From Phycisphaerae bacterium (GTDB lineage Bacteria > Planctomycetota > Phycisphaerae > Sedimentisphaerales > SG8-4): a DNA stretch of 31,776 nucleotides. Below are positions 8,451 to 16,349 of this stretch, in pieces. The position numbers were made by a program, and so were the translations under genes. Where the stretch lies: positions 1-31,776 of the forward strand of contig JAUVYQ010000012.1 in the NCBI GenBank assembly GCA_030603035.1, read 5' to 3'. Each line of letters begins with the position of its first letter. Within the stretch, counting starts at the first letter, position 1. A model generated the notes under the pieces. It did no database searches. It was not told where the DNA came from and was given only the letters and a program-made list of their open reading frames with translations.

Positions 8451-9647
8451 CTGCTGCTGGGTCAGCTCTTTTTCCGCCTGGTTTTGTTTCGACTCAGCCG
8501 CCAGACGCTTCGCTTCTTCTGCTGCCGCCGCAACCAGTTTCTCGGCGGTCTCCGAGTCAATCTTCAGCTCCTTAATCAGCGGTTCGGCCCCTACATCATC
8601 CAAATCCAGAACGGATATAACACCCAGGGCTATCAGCTTGTCAACCACCGTGTCGTCAGCGGCTTCTACATTCTTGACGCAGCTTGTCAATTGTTCGATG
8701 CCCTGATTATATTCCTCTGGCATTAGTATATCGATATCCCAGCCGGTCAGCCTCGCAGCCAGCCGAACGTTCTGCCCGTGTTTGCCGATAGCCAGACTGA
8801 GTTGGTCCTCATCCACAACCACCGTCGCTTTTCCAAGTTCAAAACACAAGGCAATTTCGCTGACCTTTGCCGGCATCAACGCATTTGCTACCAGCACTTG
8901 CGACGACTCGTTCCACCGGACAATATCTATTTTTTCGCCGCCGAGCTCATCGACTATGTTCTTTATCCTGCTGCCACGCACACCAACGCACGCCCCAACA
9001 GGGTCAACCTTCTCATCGAGCGAGGCAACCGCAACCTTGGTTCGGTAGCCTGCCTCTCGCGTCAGTACCCGTATTTCGATAATTTTTTCAGTAATCTCCG
9101 GCACCTCTAACTCGAACAATCGGCGAATAAAATCGGGGTGCGTTCGAGAGAGAATAATTTTGACCTGATTCGAGCTCTCTTTTACATCGAGAATCAAACA
9201 TCGAATTCTCTCGCTGGGCCGATGCGTCTGGCCCATTATCTGTTCGCCTTTCGGCATAAACCCTTCTGTCCGGTGGCTCAAATTAACAATCAGTGTTCCA
9301 CCTTCGTATCGCACGACCGAGCCGCTTATGATTTCCCCTTTTCGCTGGACAAACTCCGCATAGATACTATCCCTTTCGTCAGCCCTTATCTTCTGTATCA
9401 TTACTTGCTTGGCTGTCTGAGCGGGGATGCGGCCGAGCTTACTTATATCGATTTCTTCGTTGTTCTTGAAGGCGTTGACCTGCCCGGTGGTCCGATCGAT
9501 ATGTACGACTATTTCGCTCTCCGGCTCGCCAAAATGCTTCCTGACTGCCGAGACCATAGCTTCTTCCAGATCGACAAACACGGATTCCCTGTCGATATTT
9601 TTATCGCGTGCGATGTTGTCCACGATTCTTACTAATTCCTGATTCAT
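8397..9647 (-). CDS. nusA: transcription termination/antitermination factor NusA
   Basis: Binds RNA polymerase and nascent RNA, affecting pausing, termination and antitermination. From the ATG at 9647 it is 416 residues: N-terminal polymerase-binding domain (MNQELVRIVDNIARDKNIDR on), S1 domain (about 130-200, GEIISGSVVRYEGGTLIVNL), KH domains with DPVGACVGVRGSRIKNIVDE and LSLAIGKHGQNVRLAARLTG, and a short helix-hairpin-helix tail with VISVLDLDDVG. The upstream in-frame ATG at 9737 would start inside the terminator hairpin. The chosen ATG has AGGAAGAG 9 nt upstream. The last 17 residues (DDGRQTTDDGRQTTDDG with flanks) are encoded by a dispersed TCGTCCGTC repeat that supplies the stop codon. 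Starts the nusA-infB-rbfA block; no rimP is seen upstream. Confidence 0.95.
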   Translation of the reverse strand: MNQELVRIVDNIARDKNIDRESVFVDLEEAMVSAVRKHFGEPESEIVVHIDRTTGQVNAFKNNEEIDISKLGRIPAQTAKQVMIQKIRADERDSIYAEFVQRKGEIISGSVVRYEGGTLIVNLSHRTEGFMPKGEQIMGQTHRPSERIRCLILDVKESSNQVKIILSRTHPDFIRRLFELEVPEITEKIIEIRVLTREAGYRTKVAVASLDEKVDPVGACVGVRGSRIKNIVDELGGEKIDIVRWNESSQVLVANALMPAKVSEIALCFELGKATVVVDEDQLSLAIGKHGQNVRLAARLTGWDIDILMPEEYNQGIEQLTSCVKNVEAADDTVVDKLIALGVISVLDLDDVGAEPLIKELKIDSETAEKLVAAAAEEAKRLAAESKQNQAEKELTQQQDDGRQTTDDGRQTTDDG

Positions 9648-9697
9648 CCTTTTTTTCTCTTCCTGACTTAAGGGTTCCCAAACCTTTCTGCAAAACA

Positions 9698-9731
9698 CAA
9701 AAAAAAGTGGAAACCCAAATAGTTTCCACTT
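9698..9731 (-). terminator. intrinsic terminator between the leader RNA and nusA
   Basis: On the minus strand AAGTGGAAAC (9731-9722) pairs perfectly with GTTTCCACTT (9714-9705) around a 7-nt loop. It is followed immediately by a T-run to about 9698. The 10-bp stem plus U-tract is a textbook Rho-independent terminator. It points toward nusA and sits about 50 nt before the nusA start, so it either ends a small RNA or attenuates nusA. Confidence 0.85.
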
Positions 9732-10019
9732 CAGCAAGGAGCCCCCTTCCTAAATAGGGTTCCCCGACACGCCGAAAACGAACAGAGGTTGTAGTTTGCA
9801 TTTACACTACATCATCTGCCTCCAGTAGCAATTGTACTCGTTCGCCTCTCGGCACTGAAGCAGAAACACCGATTTCCAAGCCACCATTTGCGCAAAGCTG
9901 CAGCCGTCCGGGTTGGTTCTTCCTCTACTTTGCACTGTTCGCTAATCCTGTCAAAACCATTTTAAGCGCCTCTTTAATTTCAAATTTAGCTTTGGTAGCC
10001 GTTAATCTTTATAGCTAAA
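9732..10019 (-). ncRNA. candidate structured leader or small RNA upstream of nusA
   Basis: The transcript from the promoter at 10026-10054 to the terminator at 9698-9731 would be about 320 nt with no ORF above about 42 codons. Visible pairings on the minus strand are TTTAGCT/AGCTAAA (10019-10013 with 9991-9985), an 8-bp helix GTGCAAAG/CTTTGCGC with one G-U pair (around 9933 and 9896), GTAGT/ACTAC near 9807 and 9791, and a possible long-range GCCGA/TCGGC pairing. The part from about 9740 to 9955 is richer in G+C than the sequence upstream of it, as expected for a folded RNA. It matches no RNA family I can name. The 5' part resembles the tmRNA GGNTTCGACAGG segment, but no T-arm or CCA end is present. 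Confidence 0.5.
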
Positions 10020-10025
10020 CTCGTT

Positions 10026-10054
10026 ATGATAATCGTCCAACCTGTTGATGACAA
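10026..10054 (-). promoter_or_regulatory. sigma70-type promoter for the nusA leader
   Basis: The minus strand has TTGTCA (10054-10049), a 17-nt spacer and TATCAT (10031-10026), each hexamer one mismatch from consensus. Transcription would start near 10019. The same 17-nt spacing and TATCAT hexamer occur in the promoter upstream of rny (16315-16343). Confidence 0.6.
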
Positions 10055-10432
10055 TAACTTTTTTGTCGAATTTGTATAATTTTTTGCCCAAATTTGACAC
10101 AAAAAACGCACTCAATAGCTAAAATTGGCCCAAAATCATCCTCAAACTGCCAGAAGCCCCATAAAATGGCCTTTTGAATCTTCTAAAAACCTTTTTTCCT
10201 GCCGGCGTTTAGCGCAGCGGGTTGCTTCTAATGACCTCAGACGAAGCTGCAGGCCAAAAATTTAATATAATCCGCAAAAACTTCTGGACACAGACGCTAT
10301 TTATCATCACACTAATCCAATAGATAGAGCCAATTTTGTACATAATCTTTGTATTAGGATATTGAGATTGGTCCCCGGTCTGAGGATTCCGAGAAGCTCA
10401 CCCGTAGGGATCTCCGCTTCGCTTCGAGTTTG
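10055..10432. other. AT-rich spacer, no gene seen
   Basis: No ORF with coding character was found. The stretch is AT-rich up to about 10200 and then merges into the tandem repeat that begins near 10433. I see no tRNA. Confidence 0.4.
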
Positions 10433-10764
10433 AAATTGGCTTTGATTGGGTTTGTTTTCGCCGCGTCTGCGAAGTAGTACATTTTCATATTCCTTTATAA
10501 CATATAAGTTTACGTTCATTTTGGGCTTTTCGGAAATTGGCTTTGAATTGGCTTTGTTTTTTCGGACTGCGAAATCATCTTTTTTTCTGTAATCCTTTGT
10601 TATAAGTGAGTTTACATTCATTTTGGCTTTTCGGAGATTGGGTTTGATTGGCTTTGAATTGGGTTTGTTTTTTCGGACTCTCCGCTGCCATTTATTTTCA
10701 TAATCCGTTGTATTATATAAATTTACGTTCATTTGACTTTTTTGCAAATTGGGTTTGTTTTGCA
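10433..10764. repeat. degenerate tandem repeat, period about 101-111 bp
   Basis: Three full units (10433-10533, 10534-10634, 10635-10745) and a partial fourth (10746-10764) share the order: ATTGG-GTTTG core, GGACT-type segment, TCATAATCC/TGTAATCC-type segment, TTTACGTTCATTTTGGC end. A minus-strand frame across the units reads KPNSKPI...KAKMNVN in each copy, but this periodic Lys/Asn/Pro product has no protein-like features. I treat it as noncoding repeat DNA, and I recall similar strings being mis-annotated as proteins in planctomycete genomes. Confidence 0.7.
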
Positions 10765-11360
10765 TAAAAAGGGGTGATTTGTAGAGCGTTCTCGACAGAT
10801 GTAGAGGATTCAAGACACAAGATGCAAGACTCAAGACACAAGGGGCAAGTTTCGCTACAAGATTATTCACTATACACCTTTCACGAACGATGATTTTGAC
10901 TTGGCCTGTTTTCGGCCGGGGGCAAAAAAAGACGTCCCTCTATAATTGGGCGGATGTGCGCGTTTGAGTCGAAATTTGGGGTGTTTTTGACAGGATTGAC
11001 AGGAGTAACTCGATGTGAGAAAAGGAAATAAAAATTTTTTAGATTTTTCGATTTTTGTCGACAACTACCTGCACTTTTGATTGAAAATTAGCCACAGATT
11101 TCACTGATTTCACGGGGTTTTCACCACGAAGGACGCGAAAGGCACGAAGAAAAACAGCCACAGAGGGACACAGAGTAAATTCAATAATATTTAACCACGG
11201 ATTAACACGGATTAACGCGGATTTTGGTTCGTTGCTCGTTGCTTGTCGCTCGTTGTTCGCAAGAGGAGGGCCGAGGGGCCGCAATTTCTCAATTGACGGA
11301 TTAAAGAGGTTTGGGTAGTGTAAGGTTTGAAAAGGAAAGTTTATAAATCAGGAGTTTTGA
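10765..11360. repeat. spacer with several dispersed repeat types
   Basis: There is no gene. Positions 10810-10843 are a CAAGACACAAGATGCAAGAC-type direct repeat. Near 10984-11005 lies TTTTTGACAGGATTGACAGG. From 11093 to 11222 come CCACAGATTTCACTGATTTC, CACGAAGGACGCGAAAGGCA and TTAACCACGGATTAACACGG units. Positions 11226-11257 are a GTTCGTTGCTCGTTGCTTGT run. All are dispersed repeat words that recur elsewhere in the window, notably 22340-22930. Confidence 0.6.
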
Positions 11361-13301
11361 ATGGCTCGATCAAATAAAAGTTTTAGCGTTTCAGATATTC
11401 TTGCCATTTCGGGAAAAGGCTTTGCGCTTAGCTTATTCAATGATGAGGAAATAAAACGAATCAAAATTTTTGACAAGAGGGGCAAACCATACTTAAAGTG
11501 TGTAGCTACTGCCAAGGAGCGACCAGCAAAACCTGAGGAGATTGTCAGGCAGCTTTATTTATGGCGACTGATTAACGAATACGCTTATCCAAAGGAGCGA
11601 ATTTTTCTTGAAAAGCCGGTGTATTTCGGTTCCGCTGTTCATCAAAAGGCAGCAGACATCGTGATTTGCGAAGAGGGTGATCCGGATACGGCTTACATAA
11701 TTGTAGAGTGTAAGAAACCTAAGCGGCGTGATGGGATCGAGCAATTGAAATCCTATTGCAATGCTGAAGGTTCACCGATTGGTGTGTGGACGAATGGCGG
11801 AGAGATTGCATTCCTCCACCGTCAAGAACCCAATATATTTCGCAGCCTGCCTGATATTCCTCGAGCTGACCAGGAATTAGCAGACCTGCTTGAAGAACGA
11901 TGGGATATTGAACGGCTTACAGCAGAAAACAAGCTGGTGAAGGAGCGATTGACGCTCAAGTCAATAATCCTGGATATGGAGAATCTTGTTCTGGCCAATG
12001 CGGGGGTGGATGCTTTTGAAGAGGTCTTTAAGCTTATCTATGCCAAGCTATACGACGAATGGAGTGCACAAAGACATTACAGGGGCAAAAAGTATGTTGA
12101 ATTTCGGCTATACGGTTCGACACCGCGTCAACTATATGACCGGATAAGCACACTTTTCAACAAAGCCAAGGGAGAATGGCCTGGTGTTTTTTTAGGTGAC
12201 GAAAGAATAGAACTTGAGCCGGCACACCTTCTAACATGTGTATCCTTTCTCGAAGACATTAAGCTGTTTAATTCAAATCTTCAAATTATCGATGAGGCAT
12301 TTGAGTATCTTGCTATTCAGGTTGGAAAAGGAAGCAAGGGCCAGTACTTCACGCCGCGATACGTTATCGATATGTGTGTGAAGATGCTGAATCCGAAAGT
12401 CGATGAGTTTATGATAGATACGGCAGCGGGTTCCTGTGGATTTACTGTTCACACGATTTTCAAAGTGTGCGGGAATCAATTCACAGCCGAGGAGTGGGAA
12501 AGATGGAAAATAGAATACGCTGCCCATAACGTTTTCGGTATTGATTTTGATGCCCGTTCAGTTAAGATTGCCAAGGCGTTGAACCTGATTGCCGGAGATG
12601 GGCGGACGAATGTCTATCGCGCTAATACACTTGACTCGCGCCACTGGCCAGAGGACATTCGGGTAGCATTGAGGCCGTTTTTGCAGCATTTTCCGGACGA
12701 CCGAGGGCGAGACGATTTCAATCATAAAAACTTCCGCTATTTTAATTTTGACATTCTGATGACCAATCCGCCATTTGCAGGGGATATAGAAGATGCGAGG
12801 ATACTTCATCAGTTCGAGTTGGCCCATAAAAAAAGTGGTAAGTGGCATAATAAGATGGGCCGCGACATTTTGTTTATTGAGCGTAATCTGGAATTTCTGA
12901 AGTCGGGGGGACGGATGTGCATAGTATTGCCACAAGGGCGGTATAATAATACAACAGATGAATACATCAGACAGTTTATTGCCGACAAGGCCAGAATATT
13001 AGCAGTTATAGGTTTGCACGGAAATACATTCAAGCCACACACCGGCACAAAAACGAGCATTCTGTTTTTGCAGAAATGGGATGATGAACTATGCCCGAAA
13101 AAAGAGGACTACCCAATCTTCTTTGCCGTCAGTGAAAAAGGCGGCAAGGACAACTCCGGCGATTATATCTTTGTGAAAAACGGCCACTTAATCGTCAACC
13201 ACGACCTGCACAACCAAGGCGGCGAACTGCCCGACGGTATTGCTGAAGCCTTTATCGAGTTTGCCAGGAAAGAAAAGCTGTCGTTCTGGGCGGAGGGATA
13301 A
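11361..13301 (+). CDS. N6-adenine DNA methyltransferase fused to a PD-(D/E)xK nuclease domain (restriction-modification)
   Basis: 646 residues. The N-terminal part (about 40-160) has a type I R-subunit-like nuclease core: D99 in KAADIVI, E116-x-K118 in YIIVECKKPKRRDG and the Q128xxxY132 motif. The middle (about 190-310) is helical. The C-terminal half is an HsdM-type N6-adenine methyltransferase: helical GQYFTPRYVIDMCVKML, SAM motif I DTAAGSCGF (D353) and catalytic NPPF at 469-472. The specificity gene begins 3 nt after the stop, with its ribosome binding site (GGAGGG) inside this gene, so the two are coupled. No ATP-dependent translocase (HsdR) is present. The layout resembles BcgI-type type IIB/IIG systems, in which one fused nuclease-methylase pairs with a separate specificity subunit. 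That similarity is in architecture only; the target sequence is unknown. Confidence 0.85.
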   Translation: MARSNKSFSVSDILAISGKGFALSLFNDEEIKRIKIFDKRGKPYLKCVATAKERPAKPEEIVRQLYLWRLINEYAYPKERIFLEKPVYFGSAVHQKAADIVICEEGDPDTAYIIVECKKPKRRDGIEQLKSYCNAEGSPIGVWTNGGEIAFLHRQEPNIFRSLPDIPRADQELADLLEERWDIERLTAENKLVKERLTLKSIILDMENLVLANAGVDAFEEVFKLIYAKLYDEWSAQRHYRGKKYVEFRLYGSTPRQLYDRISTLFNKAKGEWPGVFLGDERIELEPAHLLTCVSFLEDIKLFNSNLQIIDEAFEYLAIQVGKGSKGQYFTPRYVIDMCVKMLNPKVDEFMIDTAAGSCGFTVHTIFKVCGNQFTAEEWERWKIEYAAHNVFGIDFDARSVKIAKALNLIAGDGRTNVYRANTLDSRHWPEDIRVALRPFLQHFPDDRGRDDFNHKNFRYFNFDILMTNPPFAGDIEDARILHQFELAHKKSGKWHNKMGRDILFIERNLEFLKSGGRMCIVLPQGRYNNTTDEYIRQFIADKARILAVIGLHGNTFKPHTGTKTSILFLQKWDDELCPKKEDYPIFFAVSEKGGKDNSGDYIFVKNGHLIVNHDLHNQGGELPDGIAEAFIEFARKEKLSFWAEG

Positions 13302-13303
13302 TT

Positions 13304-13582
13304 GTGCAATATTCGGTCTTAAATTATAAAACTGTAAAAGAAAATATTGACTTTAGGTACGAGCCAGAATTCTTTTTACCAAAATATATTGAGCAAGAAA
13401 AAACATTAAGCAAACAAAGCACAATCCCGCTAATTAATTGTGCGACTTTTTCAAATGGGCGTGCTTTTGATTCAAATGAATTTTCTTTTGACGGTGATAT
13501 TTATATTTCAAAAATAGGAAGGAGATGTTACGCAAAAAAGAGACTACAAGTCATGGGAAAAAATTTCAAAAAACTACTTTGA
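13304..13582 (+). pseudogene. specificity subunit (HsdS-like), N-terminal fragment before frameshift
   Basis: Starts GTG at 13304 with GGAGGG 7 nt upstream. It reads QYSVLNYKTVKENIDFRYEP with FFLPKY, the start of the first target-recognition half, and stays homologous through YISKIG (about residue 72). After that the frame runs into meaningless RRCYAKKRLQVMGKNFKKLL and stops. At 13516-13523 the tetramer AGGA is duplicated. Removing one copy gives ISKIGDVTQKRDYKSWEKIS, the normal HsdS wording, and joins this fragment to the following frame. Confidence 0.75.
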
Positions 13583-14717
13583 AGAATTAAATGCCAAGTA
13601 TCTGAAACACAATGATATTTTAATGACTTTAACTGGTGATCCACCAGACGTTGGGAAGGTGCAATTGATCTTTAATCCACCCAAGGAAACATTATCATGG
13701 AATCAAAGAGTCGCATTATTGAGATTAAAAAAACAAAGTAGTATAACTTCACCTGAATTTTTGTTTGCGGCTCTTTCTTCTAAATATTGCAGGGAACATA
13801 TTGAAAGATGGGCAAAGGGAATCCGTCAAAGAAACGTTGGGAATCCTGCCGTTTTAGATATGGCAGTTCCGGTACTTTCAAGAATTCAGAACTCCTTAGC
13901 AGAAATAGTAAAAAAATCTTTTGATTTACTAGAGCAATCAAATAATCTCTATTCTCAAGCCGAAGCGCTCCTCCTTTCTGAGCTTGGTCTTTTGGGCTGG
14001 CGGGCTAGACACGCCTTGAGTTTCATCAGGAACTACAGCGAGACCGAACAGGCCGGACGTTTTGACGCCGAGTATTTCCAGCCGAAATATGACCGGATTG
14101 TAAAAGCCATCCAAAACTATAAGGGTGGATGGGATACACTGGGGAATTTGCTTAATATAAAGGACAGGAATTTTAATCCTGCTGATAATAAAGAATACCG
14201 CTATATCGAATTAGCTAACATTGGCGGCAATGGTGAGGTGACAGGCTATACAACAACAAAAGGTCAGGAATTGCCCACAAGAGCAAGACGTAAAGTTTGT
14301 GCCAATGACGTTATTGTATCCTCGATTGAGGGTTCCCTTTCAAGTATCGCTCTGATTACCAGCGAGTTCGACGACGCCCTGTGTTCAACCGGATTTTATG
14401 TTGTCAATTCTGATACTATAAATTCCGAAACGCTGCTTGCTCTATTGAAAAGTCCTGTTGGCCAAGAACAACTAAAAAAGGGATGCAGTGGAACAATTTT
14501 AACGGCCATCAACAAAGATGAATTAGGGAAAGTTATTTTGCCTGTTGCTGACAAAAAAATTCAAAACCAAATCCAGGAGAAGATTGCCGAAACCTTTAGA
14601 TTGCGCAAGCATTCGAAGCATCTGCTGGAGTGTGCGAAAAAGGCGGTGGAGATGGCGATAGAAAGAGACGAAAAGACAGCAATGCAATGGCTGAAAAAGC
14701 AGACACAAAACAATTGA
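13524..14717 (+). pseudogene. specificity subunit (HsdS-like), remainder after frameshift
   Basis: This frame is open from GAT 13524 (GDVTQKRDYK...) through to 14717. The first in-frame ATG is 13623. It holds the rest of target-recognition domain 1, a central helical spacer (SLAEIVKKSFDLLEQSNNLY), then a second half that restarts with AGRFDAEYFQPKYDRIVKAI, parallel to FRYEPEFFLPKY of the first half. A second domain and a C-terminal coiled coil follow. With the frameshift repaired the protein would be about 470 residues with two recognition domains, suiting a bipartite target. If the shift is real, the ATG-13623 product lacks the start of domain 1 and specificity is probably lost or changed. 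A sequencing error cannot be excluded. Confidence 0.75.
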
Positions 14718-14782
14718 CAATAAACTACATTAAAAGAATAATGTAATTAAGCTCCCCCGCAGGTACGAGGGCAAGATTCCGC

Positions 14783-14803
14783 GTGTGCAAACAAGTTGCA
14801 CAC
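14783..14803. terminator. hairpin between convergent genes
   Basis: GTGTGCAA (14783-14790) and TTGCACAC (14796-14803) form a perfect 8-bp stem with a 5-nt loop between the convergent specificity gene and the protease gene. A weaker AT-rich hairpin, TACATTA/TAATGTA, precedes it. Neither has a T-run, so a terminator role is only suggested by position. Confidence 0.3.
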
Positions 14804-14817
14804 CCTACAAGGCTGGC

Positions 14818-15729
14818 TCAGAAGCCTCTGCTTTTCTTGACTTCCTCACTAAAGAGCAGTTCATGAAGCTTATAGCCTGGGACGACTGCTGCGATTCCCA
14901 TGCTTGAGGGCGCATAGGCTACCTTTTTTGTTTCAACAACTTTGATCTCGCGAGCTTCAAGGAACGTGCCTTTCATAACACCCGCCAGTTTGTAAATAGG
15001 GGGACCGATTATAATGCTTCCAGGCTCACGATCGCTTCCCAAAGAGAAGAACACCGGCGAACCGCTGTTGCCGCCATAAGAACCAACTTCAACCAGATAC
15101 AGATCCATTTGTTTTCCAGGTTCCCACTCAATTTTTTCATCCGTCACTAACGCGACACGGCCAAATCTAACGATGGGATAGTTCCTCTCGACCCCGGGAT
15201 GGTGTGAGAATAGCCCAGTAAAAAATATTTCAGAACCCTCTCGAATTTTAAGATCCTTGTACACCTCTTTTGTTGTAATCATATCGTCCGTGAGAAACTT
15301 AAAATCGTACTTCGCCTGATCAGGAAGGAATGGAATGACTGCGATATCAACGTTGGGATCATTGTGTGTGAAGACAGTCCGTTTCTCACCTTCGGTCTTG
15401 ATAGGAATGGCACCAATCTCCGAACCACCATCCTTCTTGTTCAGACGAACGAAGACCTTGTCAAGAAATTTGGTTGTGTTTGGCTTATACAGCACATGTT
15501 TTGCCGTAACCAGATAAACACTGAAGATGTTAGGATCAGAAGCATTCTTGACTCCCACGAAAAAAGCTGTTCCGTTGGGAACAAGCTTACCCTTTCCATT
15601 TTCAATGAAAATAAAAGCTACTACTGACTTGAACTGAGACGGTATGGGAGTTGCCATTAATATTCCTCCTAATATGCATGATAGTAGTATTGTGATGATA
15701 ATGCTCTGGAAAAACCTATTGGTTTGCAT
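14818..15729 (-). CDS. secreted trypsin-like serine protease
   Basis: 303 residues. A signal peptide (about 1-26, FFQSIIITILLSCILGGILM) is followed by a chymotrypsin-fold domain. The catalytic triad is in order: H78 in VTAKHVL, D128 in DPNVDIAVI and S222 in GGNSGSP. There is no PDZ domain, so it is not a full HtrA; the length fits a stand-alone protease domain of the S1 clan. GGAG 7 nt upstream supports the ATG at 15729. It is convergent with the restriction-modification genes and has no obvious operon partner. Substrate unknown. The export signal argues against a cytoplasmic defence role. Confidence 0.8.
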   Translation of the reverse strand: MQTNRFFQSIIITILLSCILGGILMATPIPSQFKSVVAFIFIENGKGKLVPNGTAFFVGVKNASDPNIFSVYLVTAKHVLYKPNTTKFLDKVFVRLNKKDGGSEIGAIPIKTEGEKRTVFTHNDPNVDIAVIPFLPDQAKYDFKFLTDDMITTKEVYKDLKIREGSEIFFTGLFSHHPGVERNYPIVRFGRVALVTDEKIEWEPGKQMDLYLVEVGSYGGNSGSPVFFSLGSDREPGSIIIGPPIYKLAGVMKGTFLEAREIKVVETKKVAYAPSSMGIAAVVPGYKLHELLFSEEVKKSRGF

Positions 15730-16314
15730 TTATTTTCTCCACTAACATATATTATTCAACAGAATTCTATCTTATCTTTACCCCGCACTAACCGGAGCAA
15801 GTACGGGACTCAAACGAATAACGCCATTTTTCCCTGACAACTGGTCTCTGTCTGGTCACGCAATAATTCTACCCCTTTTGGTCAGAAACTGTAAAGAAAA
15901 AAAGACAGCGTTTAGGGGGTAGGGGATAGGGGATAGGGGATAGATTCTTCGCTGCGCTCAGAATGACGGAGAGGCGCGGCACAGGAGGGGGCACTGGGCA
16001 CGGGCCACGAGCCACGCGCCTCCGGCGCGCGCATTTGCGCAGGGGGGGTATAAAAAACAGGCTCAAAAATCGCGCATTTTTGCCCATTTTTTTGCAATGT
16101 TTCACCATTTTTTTACCATTTTTTTGCAATTTCCTGCAATTTTTTGCAGTTTTTGCCACTTTTTGTTGAGCAGCCAAATGACTGTAAGTTTCTACAAAAT
16201 AAGCTATTATGCTATTTTTCCCTCGTTTTTCCACAAACCAACTGTCCATTTTCACCACTTGCTCTCGATAAGATTTTAAGAGCCACAAATTAGTTAATTT
16301 GGGCGTTTTTTTTC
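15730..16314. repeat. spacer with low-complexity and dispersed repeats
   Basis: There is no credible gene. Positions 15912-15945 contain GGGGATAGGGGATAGGGGAT. Positions 15943-15967 hold GATTCTTCGCTGCGCTCAGA followed by ATGAC, a widespread intergenic repeat word. From 16075 to 16165 the plus strand is a T-rich array of TTTTTTGCAATTT/CATTTTTTTACC words. The minus-strand ORF across it is a Lys/Asn-rich low-complexity product and is rejected. Confidence 0.55.
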
Positions 16315-16343
16315 TTGACCAATCGCCGGAAACACTTTATCAT
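16315..16343 (+). promoter_or_regulatory. sigma70-type promoter upstream of rny
   Basis: TTGACC (16315-16320), a 17-nt spacer and TATCAT (16338-16343), each hexamer one base from consensus. The start would be near 16350, giving a leader of about 580 nt before the rny start codon. Confidence 0.65.
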
Positions 16344-16349
16344 AATGTC

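Noticed and set aside
9740..9975. Possible tmRNA on the minus strand
   Set aside because: The stretch TGGTTTTGACAGGATTAGCGAA resembles the tmRNA 5' consensus, but no T-loop (GTTCGAATC-type), acceptor-stem partner or ACCA end is found before the terminator. TTGACAGGATT is also a common repeat word in this window.
10433..10764. CRISPR array
   Set aside because: Units are too long and there is no repeat-spacer alternation; no cas gene is nearby.
10307..10870. 187-codon minus-strand ORF
   Set aside because: It is a read-through of a tandem repeat with period about 101-111 bp; the product is periodic, Lys/Asn/Pro-rich and lacks any domain.
13510..13530. Programmed ribosomal frameshift in the specificity gene
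   Set aside because: There is no slippery heptamer or following stem; a simple AGGA duplication explains the shift fully.
14818..15729. Trypsin-like protease as a partner of the restriction system
   Set aside because: It is on the opposite strand and has an N-terminal signal peptide, so it acts outside the cytoplasm; adjacency alone is not enough.
15869..16288. 139-codon minus-strand ORF
   Set aside because: Composed of a dispersed repeat word (SVILSAAKNL-type text) and a T-rich low-complexity array; no ribosome binding site or family features.
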